This document shows positions 1 to 9,129 of a DNA stretch of 64,000 nt, piece by piece. Below the pieces are notes generated by a model. It saw only the letters and a list, made by a program, of their open reading frames with translations. It ran no database searches and was not told the origin of the DNA. Positions within the stretch are counted from its first letter, which is position 1; each line of letters begins with the position of its first letter. The position numbers were made by a program, and so were the translations under genes. Source of the stretch: Paenibacillus woosongensis (lineage in GTDB: Bacteria; Bacillota; Bacilli; Paenibacillales; Paenibacillaceae); NCBI RefSeq assembly GCF_009725165.1, contig NZ_WNZW01000017.1, positions 34,485 through 98,484 on the forward strand, written 5' to 3'.

Positions 1-2
1 AG

Positions 3-1523
3 AGCATTTCTCATGAGAAGATCCGAAATATTATTATTTTTTTTGTACTTTTATTCAATGTATTACTACCTCGAGTGATGGCCCGACAAAACTCGAGCCG
101 AGTCAGCAATCACCCGATTCAGGAATTACTTTGGCAATCCGGACGCAATGGGCATCAGCTCTTAAATGTCGTTTTAGTCACAGAAACCATCATGTTTTGG
201 ATCCATGAATTTATGTTTGAGGCAATCGCCATTTATGCTATTCTTAAATCTCCTCTTCATTGGGCGTCTTCCTTACTGCTAATTGCATTGTGGATACTAC
301 TGGTATCGACGATTTATTATACAACTCTGAAAAGAAATGTATTGAGAAATTGGGGAGTAACGGCTATGCCGGCATTTCACCAAAACTTCCCGCTATATAT
401 CCTGAAGGTGGTATGTTTGACGGTACCCATTTATTTTATAAGCAAATTGCTTTTTTCACCGTTAATCAATCATCCCATTCCCGCTGAGCGCCTTGGACAA
501 GGGTTAGGTGCAGTAATGCGTGAATTCTCGGCAAATATCAAAGCTACAATAACATCACGTTTTAATCATATACTGGATTGGTTTCAGTATGAGTGGATCT
601 ATATCATTTTGGCAGCCTCCTTGGTCGTTTATGCCATGTTTACACTGGGTTATCTTTATTATTCGTCAAAGCTATCATTCCATCGAAAGAGACTTTCCCC
701 TCAACTAGACAATACTAGAAGCTTATATTTTAAGTTTTATCATGGAATCGTTAATATGCTTTGGCGTAAAAATCCTTGGCTCAGCAGAGACTTAATGATT
801 ATGGAAAGAACGATCGGACAAACAAAGCTGCCACAGAAATTTATTCTTGTATTTCCTCCGGCGATCAGTTCTATTGTGGGGCTATCTTTCTTTTTAATCT
901 ATGGGTTAGGGTCGTTCACTAATTTTGTTCTTGCCTTTTGGTTCATTTGCTGCTTTGCGTTATACCAGACCGCATGGCTATGGGTATGGAACTATCCGAT
1001 TCTTCATCCTTCCAGTGAATTAAGACAGATTGACTTAGTGAAGTTGTCTGCGGATTATTCTGTTCAGAATTATATGCGCAGCAAGACGTTGTTGCTGCTA
1101 GTTCTGTTAGTTCCACTTCAGCTTATTATGAACCTTATTCTGATAGTTGGGGCGATCAAGCTTAAGGGAAGTCTGCCTGAAATAATAGTAGGAATTATAG
1201 GGACATGGCTGCTGTTTGTCATGATTGGCATAATGTCTTCATATTGGCTAAAATACTGCAGCCGGTTTGACTATGCGAACATGTTTTTAATTCGGATGGA
1301 CACTTATGAGACTAGAATCGTTCAACAGTTCTATACCATTCCCAAAAGGTTTATCACGGGAGCCATGTTTGTATTGTTCTTTGTTGCCGTTTTCTTTGAA
1401 ACCTCAGTTGGCCAAAAGCTGGTATATGACGCATTCTTAGTTTTTGTAATTGTAACGGGATTTACTCTGTATTTTTTCTTTAAAAATAAAAAAGGAAAGC
1501 GAGCGTCTTTAGTGAGTGAATAA
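3..1523 (+). CDS. Large multi-pass membrane protein, 5'-truncated by window edge (circular-bacteriocin B-type candidate)
   Basis: The reading frame is open to the left edge: the codons from base 3 to the GTG at 75 contain no stop and encode a basic stretch followed by a hydrophobic signal-like segment (IRNIIIFFVLLFNVLL). The true start therefore probably lies outside the window, and a GTG75/ATG78 start is less likely. About 480 further residues hold roughly ten hydrophobic segments and no recognisable enzymatic motif. The gene overlaps the next one by 8 nt and leads an operon with a DUF95 protein, an ABC ATPase and a small membrane protein. By size and position it resembles the large membrane B proteins of circular bacteriocin clusters. 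That is inference from context, not from recognised sequence. Confidence 0.75.
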   Translation, partial: SISHEKIRNIIIFFVLLFNVLLPRVMARQNSSRVSNHPIQELLWQSGRNGHQLLNVVLVTETIMFWIHEFMFEAIAIYAILKSPLHWASSLLLIALWILLVSTIYYTTLKRNVLRNWGVTAMPAFHQNFPLYILKVVCLTVPIYFISKLLFSPLINHPIPAERLGQGLGAVMREFSANIKATITSRFNHILDWFQYEWIYIILAASLVVYAMFTLGYLYYSSKLSFHRKRLSPQLDNTRSLYFKFYHGIVNMLWRKNPWLSRDLMIMERTIGQTKLPQKFILVFPPAISSIVGLSFFLIYGLGSFTNFVLAFWFICCFALYQTAWLWVWNYPILHPSSELRQIDLVKLSADYSVQNYMRSKTLLLLVLLVPLQLIMNLILIVGAIKLKGSLPEIIVGIIGTWLLFVMIGIMSSYWLKYCSRFDYANMFLIRMDTYETRIVQQFYTIPKRFITGAMFVLFFVAVFFETSVGQKLVYDAFLVFVIVTGFTLYFFFKNKKGKRASLVSE

Positions 1524-2049
1524 TTTAATCATTAGGCCATTTCGGCACACGATATTTAATTTGTATCGGGGAAAATTATTATTTATATCCTTGATATTTC
1601 TGGCATCTGTTGTTTTCGGATTTATTGTCCAGAGTTATGATAAACCGCTCCCTTTTGAGGCTTCAGGCATTGTGTGGTGGAAATATCTTTTTCAAAACTT
1701 AAAGCAGTCTGTAATTGTTATATTAATTGGAACGGCCACTTACGGGATTGGGAATATTATTTTATTAGCTTTAAATGGGATGGTTGTAGGGGTTGGGCTG
1801 GAGTTAACCATTCAGAACGGACGGGCTGACACGATCATCACTGCTTTCCTTCCGCATGCGGTGTTCGAAATACCCGCCATACTCTTAGCCTGCATTTGCC
1901 CGTATATTATTTGGGGAATAATAAAGGAGTCTATTCGACAGCATAGGATACAGACCCATTTAATTAAAAGCCAGCTTATGCCGGTGCTATTAGCAATTAT
2001 CGTTTTTTTGGTAGTCGCTGCTGTATTGGAGGATATATTTAGTTTGTAG
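1516..2049 (+). CDS. SpoIIM/DUF95-family membrane protein
   Basis: A 177-aa protein with about five membrane segments. The core motif LNGMVVGVG followed by LPHAVFEIPAILLA is the hallmark of the stage II sporulation protein M (DUF95) family. It starts at GTG 1516, inside the end of the preceding gene, so translation is probably coupled. True SpoIIM acts in engulfment during sporulation. DUF95 members encoded beside an ABC ATPase instead act in export or immunity of peptides, including circular bacteriocins (CirC/AcnC type). The operon context favours the second role here. Confidence 0.85.
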   Translation: MNNLIIRPFRHTIFNLYRGKLLFISLIFLASVVFGFIVQSYDKPLPFEASGIVWWKYLFQNLKQSVIVILIGTATYGIGNIILLALNGMVVGVGLELTIQNGRADTIITAFLPHAVFEIPAILLACICPYIIWGIIKESIRQHRIQTHLIKSQLMPVLLAIIVFLVVAAVLEDIFSL

Positions 2050-2059
2050 AAGAGGTGAG

Positions 2060-2740
2060 ATGATGCTGGCAGTACGCAATTTGAATTTTGGCTACGAGAA
2101 AGATAAACCCCTTTTTAAGGGAATATCCTTTGAGGCTCATGAGGGAGATATTATATGGCTAAGAGGACCGAATGGATGCGGCAAAACGACCTTATTACGA
2201 ATCATTGCCCAGCTAATCGAAGCGGATTGTGAAATATATTATGAGGGCCGTAAATTAACGGATGGAGGACAAATTTTATCACAGTTAAGTTATATTCCTG
2301 TGGAGCCTTACTTATTCGACTATTTAACAGGTCAAGAGAATGCTAATTTCATTCGGGCATTGTTCGATATACCCGAGGAACAGTTCAACCAGGAATTTGG
2401 CAGAATGATTGACGGGTTCCAGATGAACCATGCCCTTAAGCAGTTTGTTCAAGAATATTCGTTAGGCATGCGGCATAAATTGTATTGGTCCTCCGTATTG
2501 GCCCGGAAAACGTCCGTCATTCTGTTGGATGAGCCTTTCTCTTCCTTTGATCCAGAAGCTCAAGCCATGGCCAGCCAAATGCTTACCGACCGGGCAAAGG
2601 CTGGAGCACTAATCATATTTATTTCGCATCTTAAGGATTTAAGCCGTGAAATTGCAACCCGCACTTTAGAAATACAAAACGGTCTATTATATGAGTCATC
2701 TAAAGAATACGCCAAGAAAGAGGCAGAAAATTATGTTTAA
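2060..2740 (+). CDS. ABC transporter ATP-binding protein
   Basis: A 226-aa nucleotide-binding subunit with Walker A RGPNGCGKTTLL, an ABC signature variant YSLGMRHK and Walker B VILLDEPFSSFD, then the H-loop ISHL. The ATG at 2060 (or the adjacent ATG 2063) follows AGAGGTGAG. It lies 10 nt after the DUF95 gene and presumably energises a transporter formed with the neighbouring membrane proteins. In circular bacteriocin operons the equivalent subunit (CirD/AcnD) gives export and part of the self-immunity. The substrate cannot be read from the sequence. Confidence 0.9.
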   Translation: MMLAVRNLNFGYEKDKPLFKGISFEAHEGDIIWLRGPNGCGKTTLLRIIAQLIEADCEIYYEGRKLTDGGQILSQLSYIPVEPYLFDYLTGQENANFIRALFDIPEEQFNQEFGRMIDGFQMNHALKQFVQEYSLGMRHKLYWSSVLARKTSVILLDEPFSSFDPEAQAMASQMLTDRAKAGALIIFISHLKDLSREIATRTLEIQNGLLYESSKEYAKKEAENYV

Positions 2741-3014
2741 AATGAAACAATGGATTGGATTACTTGCTGGATTGATTATGCTGTTAGCCGTCTTATCCAG
2801 TATAAAAATAGGCGAGGACCGATATATCGCCAGTTACGCTTTTGATTTGCTTGGATTAACCCATAACCGATTCGTCATCATTCTGATTTTTATAGCAGCC
2901 TGGTGGGTATGGGGAAGGACGATGAAGGATGTTAAGGCCATATGGCTGAATTGGTCGCGGCTTTTGCTATCGTTCTTGTTTCTCGTTGCCTTTATATCAT
3001 TTTTTATTATGTAA
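2733..3014 (+). CDS. Small cationic two- to three-pass membrane protein (immunity-type candidate)
   Basis: A 93-aa protein starting MFKMKQWIGLLAG at ATG 2733, preceded by GAGGCAG and overlapping the stop of the ATPase gene by 8 nt. A longer frame reaches back to 2691 but has no ribosome binding site. It has three hydrophobic stretches separated by basic loops. It is the last gene before a terminator at 3023. Circular bacteriocin operons end their core with a small, basic, hydrophobic immunity protein, and this gene fits that position and character. The assignment rests on synteny only. Confidence 0.7.
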   Translation: MFKMKQWIGLLAGLIMLLAVLSSIKIGEDRYIASYAFDLLGLTHNRFVIILIFIAAWWVWGRTMKDVKAIWLNWSRLLLSFLFLVAFISFFIM

Positions 3015-3022
3015 CTCCATAT

Positions 3023-3044
3023 AGCACCAAACGGTGCTTTTTTA
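3023..3044 (+). terminator. Rho-independent terminator after the DUF95/ABC operon
   Basis: Stem AGCACC / GGTGCT with loop AAAC, followed by a run of seven T. It lies 9 nt past the last stop codon. Confidence 0.85.
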
Positions 3045-3201
3045 ATTTAGGCGCCTAAATTTACTGACTTTGGAAAAAATGCTTGGAAAAAAAGGCTCAA
3101 TAGGATATATTTATAGAAAATAAATTATTTTCCATTAAATCCACTTTATATACATTATTCTCACAGAGGACAAAAAATAAAACCGAGTAAATATATGTGT
3201 T

Positions 3202-3230
3202 TTATTTGCGATGAATACCATTCTTATAAT
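3202..3230 (+). promoter_or_regulatory. Candidate promoter of the opp operon
   Basis: A perfect -10 TATAAT lies at 3225-3230, about 30 nt before the opp ribosome binding site. The -35 is weak (TTATTT at 3202, 17 nt spacing). The AT-rich leader also holds the small palindrome GAAAAT-N5-ATTTTC near 3115. Confidence 0.45.
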
Positions 3231-3260
3231 GTCATTAAATAACTTGACAGGGTGATGAGT

Positions 3261-4265
3261 GTGAATGAAGAACTCTTGAAAATCGAGAATTTATCGACCT
3301 CATTTCGCATATCCGATGAATGGTATGCCGCTGTAGATGACCTTAGTCTAACGGTTAAGAAAAATGAAATATTGGCAATCGTCGGTGAGTCTGGCTCGGG
3401 TAAAAGCGCGTTGGCTTTTTCCATTATGGGGCTGCATACGCGTGCTCGTATGGAGGGCAACATTTATTACCATGGCCAGAACCTCGCAGCAATGTCTCCT
3501 GCCAAACTGAACAGGCTTCGTGGTAACGAAGTCAGTATGATCTTTCAGGATCCTCTATCTGCACTCAATCCTCTAATGATTATTGGAGAACAAATTGAAG
3601 AAGTACTGCTTCTTCATAATTCCAACCCATCTTCATCAACTAAGAAATCCAGAAAGCACAGAAGAGAACAAGCTATCGAATTATTGCATAAAGTAGGGAT
3701 TCCCCGCCCGGAATATACATACGGGCAATATCCTCATGAATTATCCGGCGGCATGCGGCAGCGGGTAGTCATTGCGATCGCCATCGCAAACGAGCCGAAG
3801 CTGTTAATTGCCGATGAGCCGACGACGGCCCTTGACGTTACGATTCAGCTGCAAATTTTAGAACTGATCCGGCGCCTTAAAGAAGATATGGATGCAGGAA
3901 TTATTCTCATTACGCATGATTTGGGCGTTGTGGCGGAGATGGCGGATCGGGTAGCGGTCATGTATGCCGGCCAGATTGTTGAAATCGCTTCAATTTATGC
4001 GCTGATGACAAATGCGAAGCACCCCTATACCCGTTCCTTAATGAGCTCCATACCTACTGCGAGCGACGAGAGGATGAAGCTGCATGTGATCCATGGCGTG
4101 GTGCCATCACTGAAGCACTTGCCCCGTCAAGGCTGCCGTTTTAGATCACGTATTCCATGGATCAGCGAATCGAAGCACGAGGCAGATCCTCAACTGCATG
4201 AGGTCGAACCGGGCCACTATGTACGCTGTACATGCTATAAGGATTTTCACTTTCTCGATCACTAA
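3261..4265 (+). CDS. oppD: Oligopeptide ABC transporter ATP-binding protein, OppD type
   Basis: First ATPase of a peptide importer. It has Walker A GESGSGKSALA, Q-loop FQDPLSALNP, signature LSGGMRQR, Walker B LLIADEPTTALD and H-loop THDLG. GTG 3261 is preferred because AGGGTGAT lies at correct distance; GTG 3252 and ATG 3255 are possible but too close to that site. The C-terminal oligo_HPY segment ends in the conserved VEPGHYVRC. Of the usual cysteines of this tail only the first (GCRF) and the last ones are kept; the two in between are replaced by I and K. It pairs with the downstream OppF to power OppBC. Confidence 0.93.
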   Translation: MNEELLKIENLSTSFRISDEWYAAVDDLSLTVKKNEILAIVGESGSGKSALAFSIMGLHTRARMEGNIYYHGQNLAAMSPAKLNRLRGNEVSMIFQDPLSALNPLMIIGEQIEEVLLLHNSNPSSSTKKSRKHRREQAIELLHKVGIPRPEYTYGQYPHELSGGMRQRVVIAIAIANEPKLLIADEPTTALDVTIQLQILELIRRLKEDMDAGIILITHDLGVVAEMADRVAVMYAGQIVEIASIYALMTNAKHPYTRSLMSSIPTASDERMKLHVIHGVVPSLKHLPRQGCRFRSRIPWISESKHEADPQLHEVEPGHYVRCTCYKDFHFLDH

Positions 4266-4277
4266 GGAGGAATATGT

Positions 4278-5213
4278 ATGGCACTTCTTGAGGTTAGAGA
4301 TTTGAAGGTGTATTTTCCGGTCTACGGCGGGGTGTTCAGAAGGGTCATCGATCGGGTAAAGGCAGTGGACGGCGTCAGCTTGAGTATAGAGGCTGGGCAG
4401 ACCTATGGTCTCGTTGGAGAGTCCGGCTCAGGGAAGACAACGACGGGGCGGGCGATTATCGGTTTGAATCCGGTCACCGCTGGCCAGATCTTATTTCAAG
4501 GGGAAGACATCGCCGAAGGCATGCGCCGAAGCCGTTCAAAGTTCCGCAGAGACATTCAGATGATCTTCCAGGATCCGTATTCGTCATTGAATCCGAAGAA
4601 GCGGGTGCTGGATATCGTGGCGGAGCCGCTGCGCAATTTTGAGCGATTGTCAGCTGGGGAGGAGAAACGCCGCGTACAAGAGCTTTTGACCCAGGTCGGC
4701 TTAAGCGCGGAGACGATACATAAATATCCGCATGAATTTTCCGGAGGACAGCGCCAGCGGATCGGTATAGCCCGGGCGATCGCTTTGAAGCCTAAGCTCA
4801 TAATAGCTGATGAACCAGTATCTTCGCTGGACGTCTCCGTGCAGGCCCAGGTGCTGAACTTCATGCAGGACATCCAGAAAGAGCTTAATCTCACCTATTT
4901 ATTCATCAGCCATGATCTCGGGATAATCCGTCACATGTGCGATTACATCGGCATTATGTACAAGGGACGGCATGTAGAACAGGGCACTACGAGGGATATT
5001 TTTGACAATCCTCAGCATATTTATACGAAGCGTCTGCTGGCAGCCATTCCGGATCTGGATCCGAGGCAGCGGGAGAAGCGTCAGCGGCTGCGTCAAACGA
5101 TCCGTCTGGAATATGAGGAGGCGTATTCCCGTTATTTTGATCAAGAAGGACTAGCTTATGATTTAAAACCGCTCTCTACCACTCACTTTGCCGCATTGCC
5201 CGAAAGGGGGTGA
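4278..5213 (+). CDS. oppF: Oligopeptide ABC transporter ATP-binding protein, OppF type
   Basis: A 311-aa second ATPase of the importer. It has Walker A GESGSGKTTTGRA, FQDPYSSLNP, signature FSGGQRQR, Walker B LIIADEPVSSLD and H-loop SHDLG. The tail with EYEEAYSRYFDQ and YDLKPLS is typical of OppF/AppF ATPases of Gram-positive bacteria. ATG 4278 is preceded by AAGGAGGA, 12 nt after oppD. The C-terminal coding end overlaps the start region of the permease gene, which indicates coupled translation. Confidence 0.93.
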   Translation: MALLEVRDLKVYFPVYGGVFRRVIDRVKAVDGVSLSIEAGQTYGLVGESGSGKTTTGRAIIGLNPVTAGQILFQGEDIAEGMRRSRSKFRRDIQMIFQDPYSSLNPKKRVLDIVAEPLRNFERLSAGEEKRRVQELLTQVGLSAETIHKYPHEFSGGQRQRIGIARAIALKPKLIIADEPVSSLDVSVQAQVLNFMQDIQKELNLTYLFISHDLGIIRHMCDYIGIMYKGRHVEQGTTRDIFDNPQHIYTKRLLAAIPDLDPRQREKRQRLRQTIRLEYEEAYSRYFDQEGLAYDLKPLSTTHFAALPERG

Positions 5214-5218
5214 AGCTG

Positions 5219-6181
5219 ATGTGGAAAACAATTCTGCGCAGGCTGCTGATCATGATTCCGCAAATTATCCTGTTGAGCGTTCTTGTTTTTATTCTTGCGA
5301 AATCATTGCCGGGGGATGCATTGACCGGAATGCTTGATCCTAGCGTCGATCCATCGATGTTAGCCGAGCAGCGGGAGAAGCTGGGACTGAACAATCCTTG
5401 GCATATTCAGTATTGGGATTGGGTCAAGAGGGCAGTTCAGGGCGACTTTGGCCAATCCTTCCGGTTCAAAATGCCAGTGACAGATTTAATCGGACAACGG
5501 ATCAGCAATACGATCTGGCTGTCTATGGTTACGTTAGTAATTACTTATCTCATCGCCATCCCGCTTGGAATCATTAGCGGTCGTTATAACGATACTTGGG
5601 GGGACCGGATTATTACCGGCTATACCTATTTGGGATTCGCTGCACCTTTGTTCATTTTCTCGCTCCTTATGCTGTGGATTTTCGGATTTCATTTCCGGGC
5701 GTTCCCTACGGAAGGAAGCGTAACTCCCGGGCTTGTTCCGGGCAGCTTCGACTACATGGCCAGTAAACTATATCATTTACTGCTCCCCGCATTATCTATG
5801 GCTTTGATAACTACCGTGTCTACTGTACAGTATTTGCGCAGCGAGATTATTGATACGAAGCAGAAGGATTTCGTTTTGCTGGCTAGAGCGAAGGGAGCAT
5901 CGGAATCTCGCGTTTATACGCATCATATTTTGCGAAACTCCCTTTTGCCAATCGCCGCATTTTTTGGTTATGAAATAACGGGACTCATCGGGGGAACTGT
6001 GTTCATCGAATATATCTTTAGTTATCCGGGGATGGGACAGCTGTTTCTTAATTCTATTTTGATCCGTGATTTTAGCGTCGTTACCGCCCTGGTTCTTCTA
6101 TATGGCATTGCTTCCATTTTAGGTTCTTTAATTTCCGATATCATTCTTGGCATCGTGGATCCTCGCATTCGCATTAAATAA
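5219..6181 (+). CDS. oppB: Oligopeptide ABC transporter permease, OppB type
   Basis: Inner-membrane permease with an N-terminal signal-anchor helix, about six membrane spans and the EAA-loop signature ARAKGASESRVYTHHILRN that contacts the ATPases. ATG 5219 has the strong site AAAGGGGGTGA at correct spacing; a GTG at 5210 lies inside that site and is less likely. The N-terminal motif LPGDALTGMLDPS is conserved in the DppB/OppB family. It forms the transmembrane pore with OppC. Confidence 0.93.
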   Translation: MWKTILRRLLIMIPQIILLSVLVFILAKSLPGDALTGMLDPSVDPSMLAEQREKLGLNNPWHIQYWDWVKRAVQGDFGQSFRFKMPVTDLIGQRISNTIWLSMVTLVITYLIAIPLGIISGRYNDTWGDRIITGYTYLGFAAPLFIFSLLMLWIFGFHFRAFPTEGSVTPGLVPGSFDYMASKLYHLLLPALSMALITTVSTVQYLRSEIIDTKQKDFVLLARAKGASESRVYTHHILRNSLLPIAAFFGYEITGLIGGTVFIEYIFSYPGMGQLFLNSILIRDFSVVTALVLLYGIASILGSLISDIILGIVDPRIRIK

Positions 6182-6210
6182 TGCTTAGAACGCATAGGGG
6201 TGATGATGAG

Positions 6211-7119
6211 ATGAACAAGGCAAGCAGGCTAGCGGAGGACGGAGCCTATGAGCCAGCGGCCAGCCCCTCAAGCTGGCAGATTTTATGGCGGGAAATCAAG
6301 CGGGATAAGCTGGCTATGGGATCCTTTATTTTATTGGGGCTCGTAGTCGTTGCGGTCTATGGCATATCTTTGATCCTGGATCAAAAACAGATTGTTACGG
6401 TTGATCTATTTGCATTGTATCAGCCACCGTCCTCCAAGTTCTGGTTAGGCACAGACTATGGCGGGCGGGACGTCTTCGGTCAATTGATTATCGGTACGAG
6501 AAACTCGCTATCAATCGGGATTATCGTAACGGTGCTAACCGGGATCATTGGCATTCTGGTGGGACTTATATCGGGTTATTTTGGCGGAACGGCAGATAAC
6601 ATATCGATGCGGATCGTTGATTTTTTTATGATTCTGCCTACGCTGATGATCGTCATTGCCTTTGTGGCTGCAGTTCCGAAATACAGCATTATATCTTTCT
6701 CCTTGATCATGACAGCATTTCTATGGATGGGAATAGCCCGTCTCATAAGATCGAAGGCATTGCAGGAGAAGGAGCTTGAATACGTGAAAGCATCTAGGAC
6801 GCTCGGTTCATCCCATCTAAAGATTATGTTCACTCAGGTTCTGCCCAATTTAAGCTCCATTATCATTGTGACGATGACGTTGAATTTAGCGGCTAATATC
6901 GGCCTGGAGTCAGGTTTGTCTTTTTTGGGATTCGGATTTCCGGAAAGCACCCCCAGTCTTGGAACCCTGGTCAGCTACGCCCGGAATCCGCAGACACTGG
7001 AGTATCGGTGGTGGATTTGGTTGCCGGCATCACTACTCATTCTTGTATTGATGCTTAGCATAAACAATGTCGGTCAAGCGCTAAAGCGTGCGACAGATGC
7101 AAGACAAAGAAGAGGATAA
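6211..7119 (+). CDS. oppC: Oligopeptide ABC transporter permease, OppC type
   Basis: Second permease. It has a cytoplasmic N-terminus of about 40 residues, then about six membrane spans and the EAA loop VKASRTLGSSHLKIMFTQV. The family motif FWLGTDYGGRDVFGQLIIG follows the first helix. ATG 6211 is placed 5-6 nt after AGGGGTGATGA; the frame also has an ATG at 6181 overlapping oppB but without such a site. It is co-transcribed with oppDFB and the binding protein. Confidence 0.93.
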   Translation: MNKASRLAEDGAYEPAASPSSWQILWREIKRDKLAMGSFILLGLVVVAVYGISLILDQKQIVTVDLFALYQPPSSKFWLGTDYGGRDVFGQLIIGTRNSLSIGIIVTVLTGIIGILVGLISGYFGGTADNISMRIVDFFMILPTLMIVIAFVAAVPKYSIISFSLIMTAFLWMGIARLIRSKALQEKELEYVKASRTLGSSHLKIMFTQVLPNLSSIIIVTMTLNLAANIGLESGLSFLGFGFPESTPSLGTLVSYARNPQTLEYRWWIWLPASLLILVLMLSINNVGQALKRATDARQRRG

Positions 7120-7134
7120 AAGGGAGGAAATTTG

Positions 7135-8961
7135 ATGAAAAAAAGGGTTAGCTCCAAAATGCTGCTGCCGCTATTGTTTGCATTTATGATTGTTTTTTCC
7201 GCCTGCACATCCGGCAAAGGGAACGATGCGACCCCGCCCAGCCCGACAAATACGCAGAACCAGACGGACGAGAAAAAGCAGGCAGAGGAAGGTCTGTATT
7301 CCATTGAGGATTTCAGCAATGTTAAGACAAATGAAGGGGAGCCCATCCAAGGGGGGACAATTACGTATGGCCTTGTCACTGATACGGCATTCGAAGGCAT
7401 ACTCAATTATAATTTCTCCTCGGGTATTCCTGACGCTAAGGTTTTGCAGTGGTTTGACGAGTCGCTGTTAACGTGGGATAAGAACTATGTGTTTACGAAC
7501 GATGGGGCAGCGACCTATGAGGTATCGGAGGATGGAAGAACCTTTACCTTCACGATTCGTGACAATGTCAACTGGCATGACGGTAAACCTGTAACCGCAG
7601 AGGACTGGGAGTTCGCTCATGAGGTCATCGCCCACAAGGATTATGATGGTCCGCGCTACGGCTCTGATTTCACGAATATTGAAGGGTTGGTTGAATACCG
7701 GGAAGGTAAAGCAGATAAGATTTCCGGCATCAAAGTACTGAGCGATAAGAAGCTGCAAATTACGTACATTAAATCCACGCCGTCATTATTGACGGGCAGC
7801 ATCTGGACGTATCCGCTAGCGAAGCACATTTTCGGAAATATGGAGGTCGCTAAGATGTCATCCTCTTCCGCAGTGCGCGAGAAGCCGATCAGCTTCGGTG
7901 CCTTCAAGGTGGAGAGTATCGTACCGGGGGAATCCGTGGTTTTTGCCAAGAACCCGGATTATTGGCGCGGCGAGCCCCATCTGGATAAAGTCGTGCTCAA
8001 GGTGATCAATCCGACGACGATTGTACAGCAATTGAAATCGGGCGGGGTTGATCTGGTGGATTCGTTCCCGATCGACCAGTTCCCTGATAATGCAGACATG
8101 TCCAATGTAGAATATTTAGGAGTTGTCGATCGGGCATATACGTATATCGGCTTTAAGCTGGGCAAGTGGGATGAAACCAATAAGGTCGTCGCCCCGGACC
8201 CCAATGCCAAAATGGCTGATGTGAACCTGCGCAGAGCCATGTGGCATGCTGTAGATAATGACCAGGTGGGCAAACGTTTCTACCATGGCCTGCGCTGGAA
8301 CGCAACGACGCTGATCCCTCCGTCGCATCCGGAGTTCCATGATGCCAGCAATCCAGGGATTGCGTATGACGTGGAGAAGGCCAATCAAATTCTGGATGAA
8401 GCCGGCTATAAGAAAAACGGTGAATTCCGCACGAAACCGGACGGCAGCGAGCTGGTGATCAATTTCATATCAATGACGGGCGGAGATATTGCGGAGCCGT
8501 TGGCCCGTTATTATGTGCAGTCCTGGAATGCGATCGGGCTGAACGTTAACATGGAACTGGCTGAATTCAACTCATTCTATGATCGCGTAGGAAACAACGG
8601 AAAGGATGATCCAAACGTCGATGTTTATATGGGCGCATGGAGCGTGGGCATCGACGTTGACCCGACGGGACTGTATGGGCGGGATGCGCTGTTCAACTTT
8701 CCGAGATATGCCAGCGAAGAGAATGACCGCCTGCTAGCAGAGGGGGTCTCCGAGAAGGCCTTCGATGTGGCTACTCGCCAAGCCATCTATAAAGAGTGGC
8801 AGCAGTTAATGGTCAATGAAATACCTGTATTCCCAACGTTATATCGTTCCGAAATCGTACCTGTCAACAAACGAATACTAAATTATGCGATCGGCGATGG
8901 CACCGGCATCTATCTCCATGAGCTTGCGGTATCGCAGGATAAGCCGTTTGTAGCGGAGTAG
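7135..8961 (+). CDS. oppA: Oligopeptide-binding lipoprotein, OppA type
   Basis: A 608-aa extracellular solute-binding protein (SBP_bac_5). The signal peptide ends in the lipobox FSAC (Cys about residue 24), followed by a Pro/Thr/Asn/Gln-rich linker, so the mature protein is lipid-anchored on the outer face of the membrane. Family motifs include TFTIRDNVNWHDGKPVTAED and the late YGRDALFNFPRY. ATG 7135 follows AGGGAGGAAA. Being last in the operon with its own strong site fits the higher amount of binding protein needed. It captures peptides for OppBCDF. Confidence 0.93.
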   Translation: MKKRVSSKMLLPLLFAFMIVFSACTSGKGNDATPPSPTNTQNQTDEKKQAEEGLYSIEDFSNVKTNEGEPIQGGTITYGLVTDTAFEGILNYNFSSGIPDAKVLQWFDESLLTWDKNYVFTNDGAATYEVSEDGRTFTFTIRDNVNWHDGKPVTAEDWEFAHEVIAHKDYDGPRYGSDFTNIEGLVEYREGKADKISGIKVLSDKKLQITYIKSTPSLLTGSIWTYPLAKHIFGNMEVAKMSSSSAVREKPISFGAFKVESIVPGESVVFAKNPDYWRGEPHLDKVVLKVINPTTIVQQLKSGGVDLVDSFPIDQFPDNADMSNVEYLGVVDRAYTYIGFKLGKWDETNKVVAPDPNAKMADVNLRRAMWHAVDNDQVGKRFYHGLRWNATTLIPPSHPEFHDASNPGIAYDVEKANQILDEAGYKKNGEFRTKPDGSELVINFISMTGGDIAEPLARYYVQSWNAIGLNVNMELAEFNSFYDRVGNNGKDDPNVDVYMGAWSVGIDVDPTGLYGRDALFNFPRYASEENDRLLAEGVSEKAFDVATRQAIYKEWQQLMVNEIPVFPTLYRSEIVPVNKRILNYAIGDGTGIYLHELAVSQDKPFVAE

Positions 8962-8995
8962 GAGAGTTTACGGCTAGAAGTTATGCAATGAATCA

Positions 8996-9022
8996 ATCCC
9001 CCCGTGCAGGGGGGATTTTTTT
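8996..9022 (+). terminator. Rho-independent terminator of the opp operon
   Basis: Perfect stem ATCCCCCC / GGGGGGAT with loop GTGCA and a seven-T tract, 35 nt after the oppA stop. Confidence 0.93.
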
Positions 9023-9043
9023 GATGCTCTTCCAACAACATAT

Positions 9044-9073
9044 TTGTGCGGAAAAACCCGTTTATGGTATAGT
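9044..9073 (+). promoter_or_regulatory. Candidate promoter of the LCP gene
   Basis: TTGTGC (9044) - 18 nt - TATAGT (9068), with a TG one base before the -10 (extended -10). It leaves a leader of about 160 nt before the gene. Confidence 0.5.
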
Positions 9074-9129
9074 ACGAAGCGATAGAGTTATTTATTTTGT
9101 CTCTGTTAAATTACTATTTTGTAGTTTTT

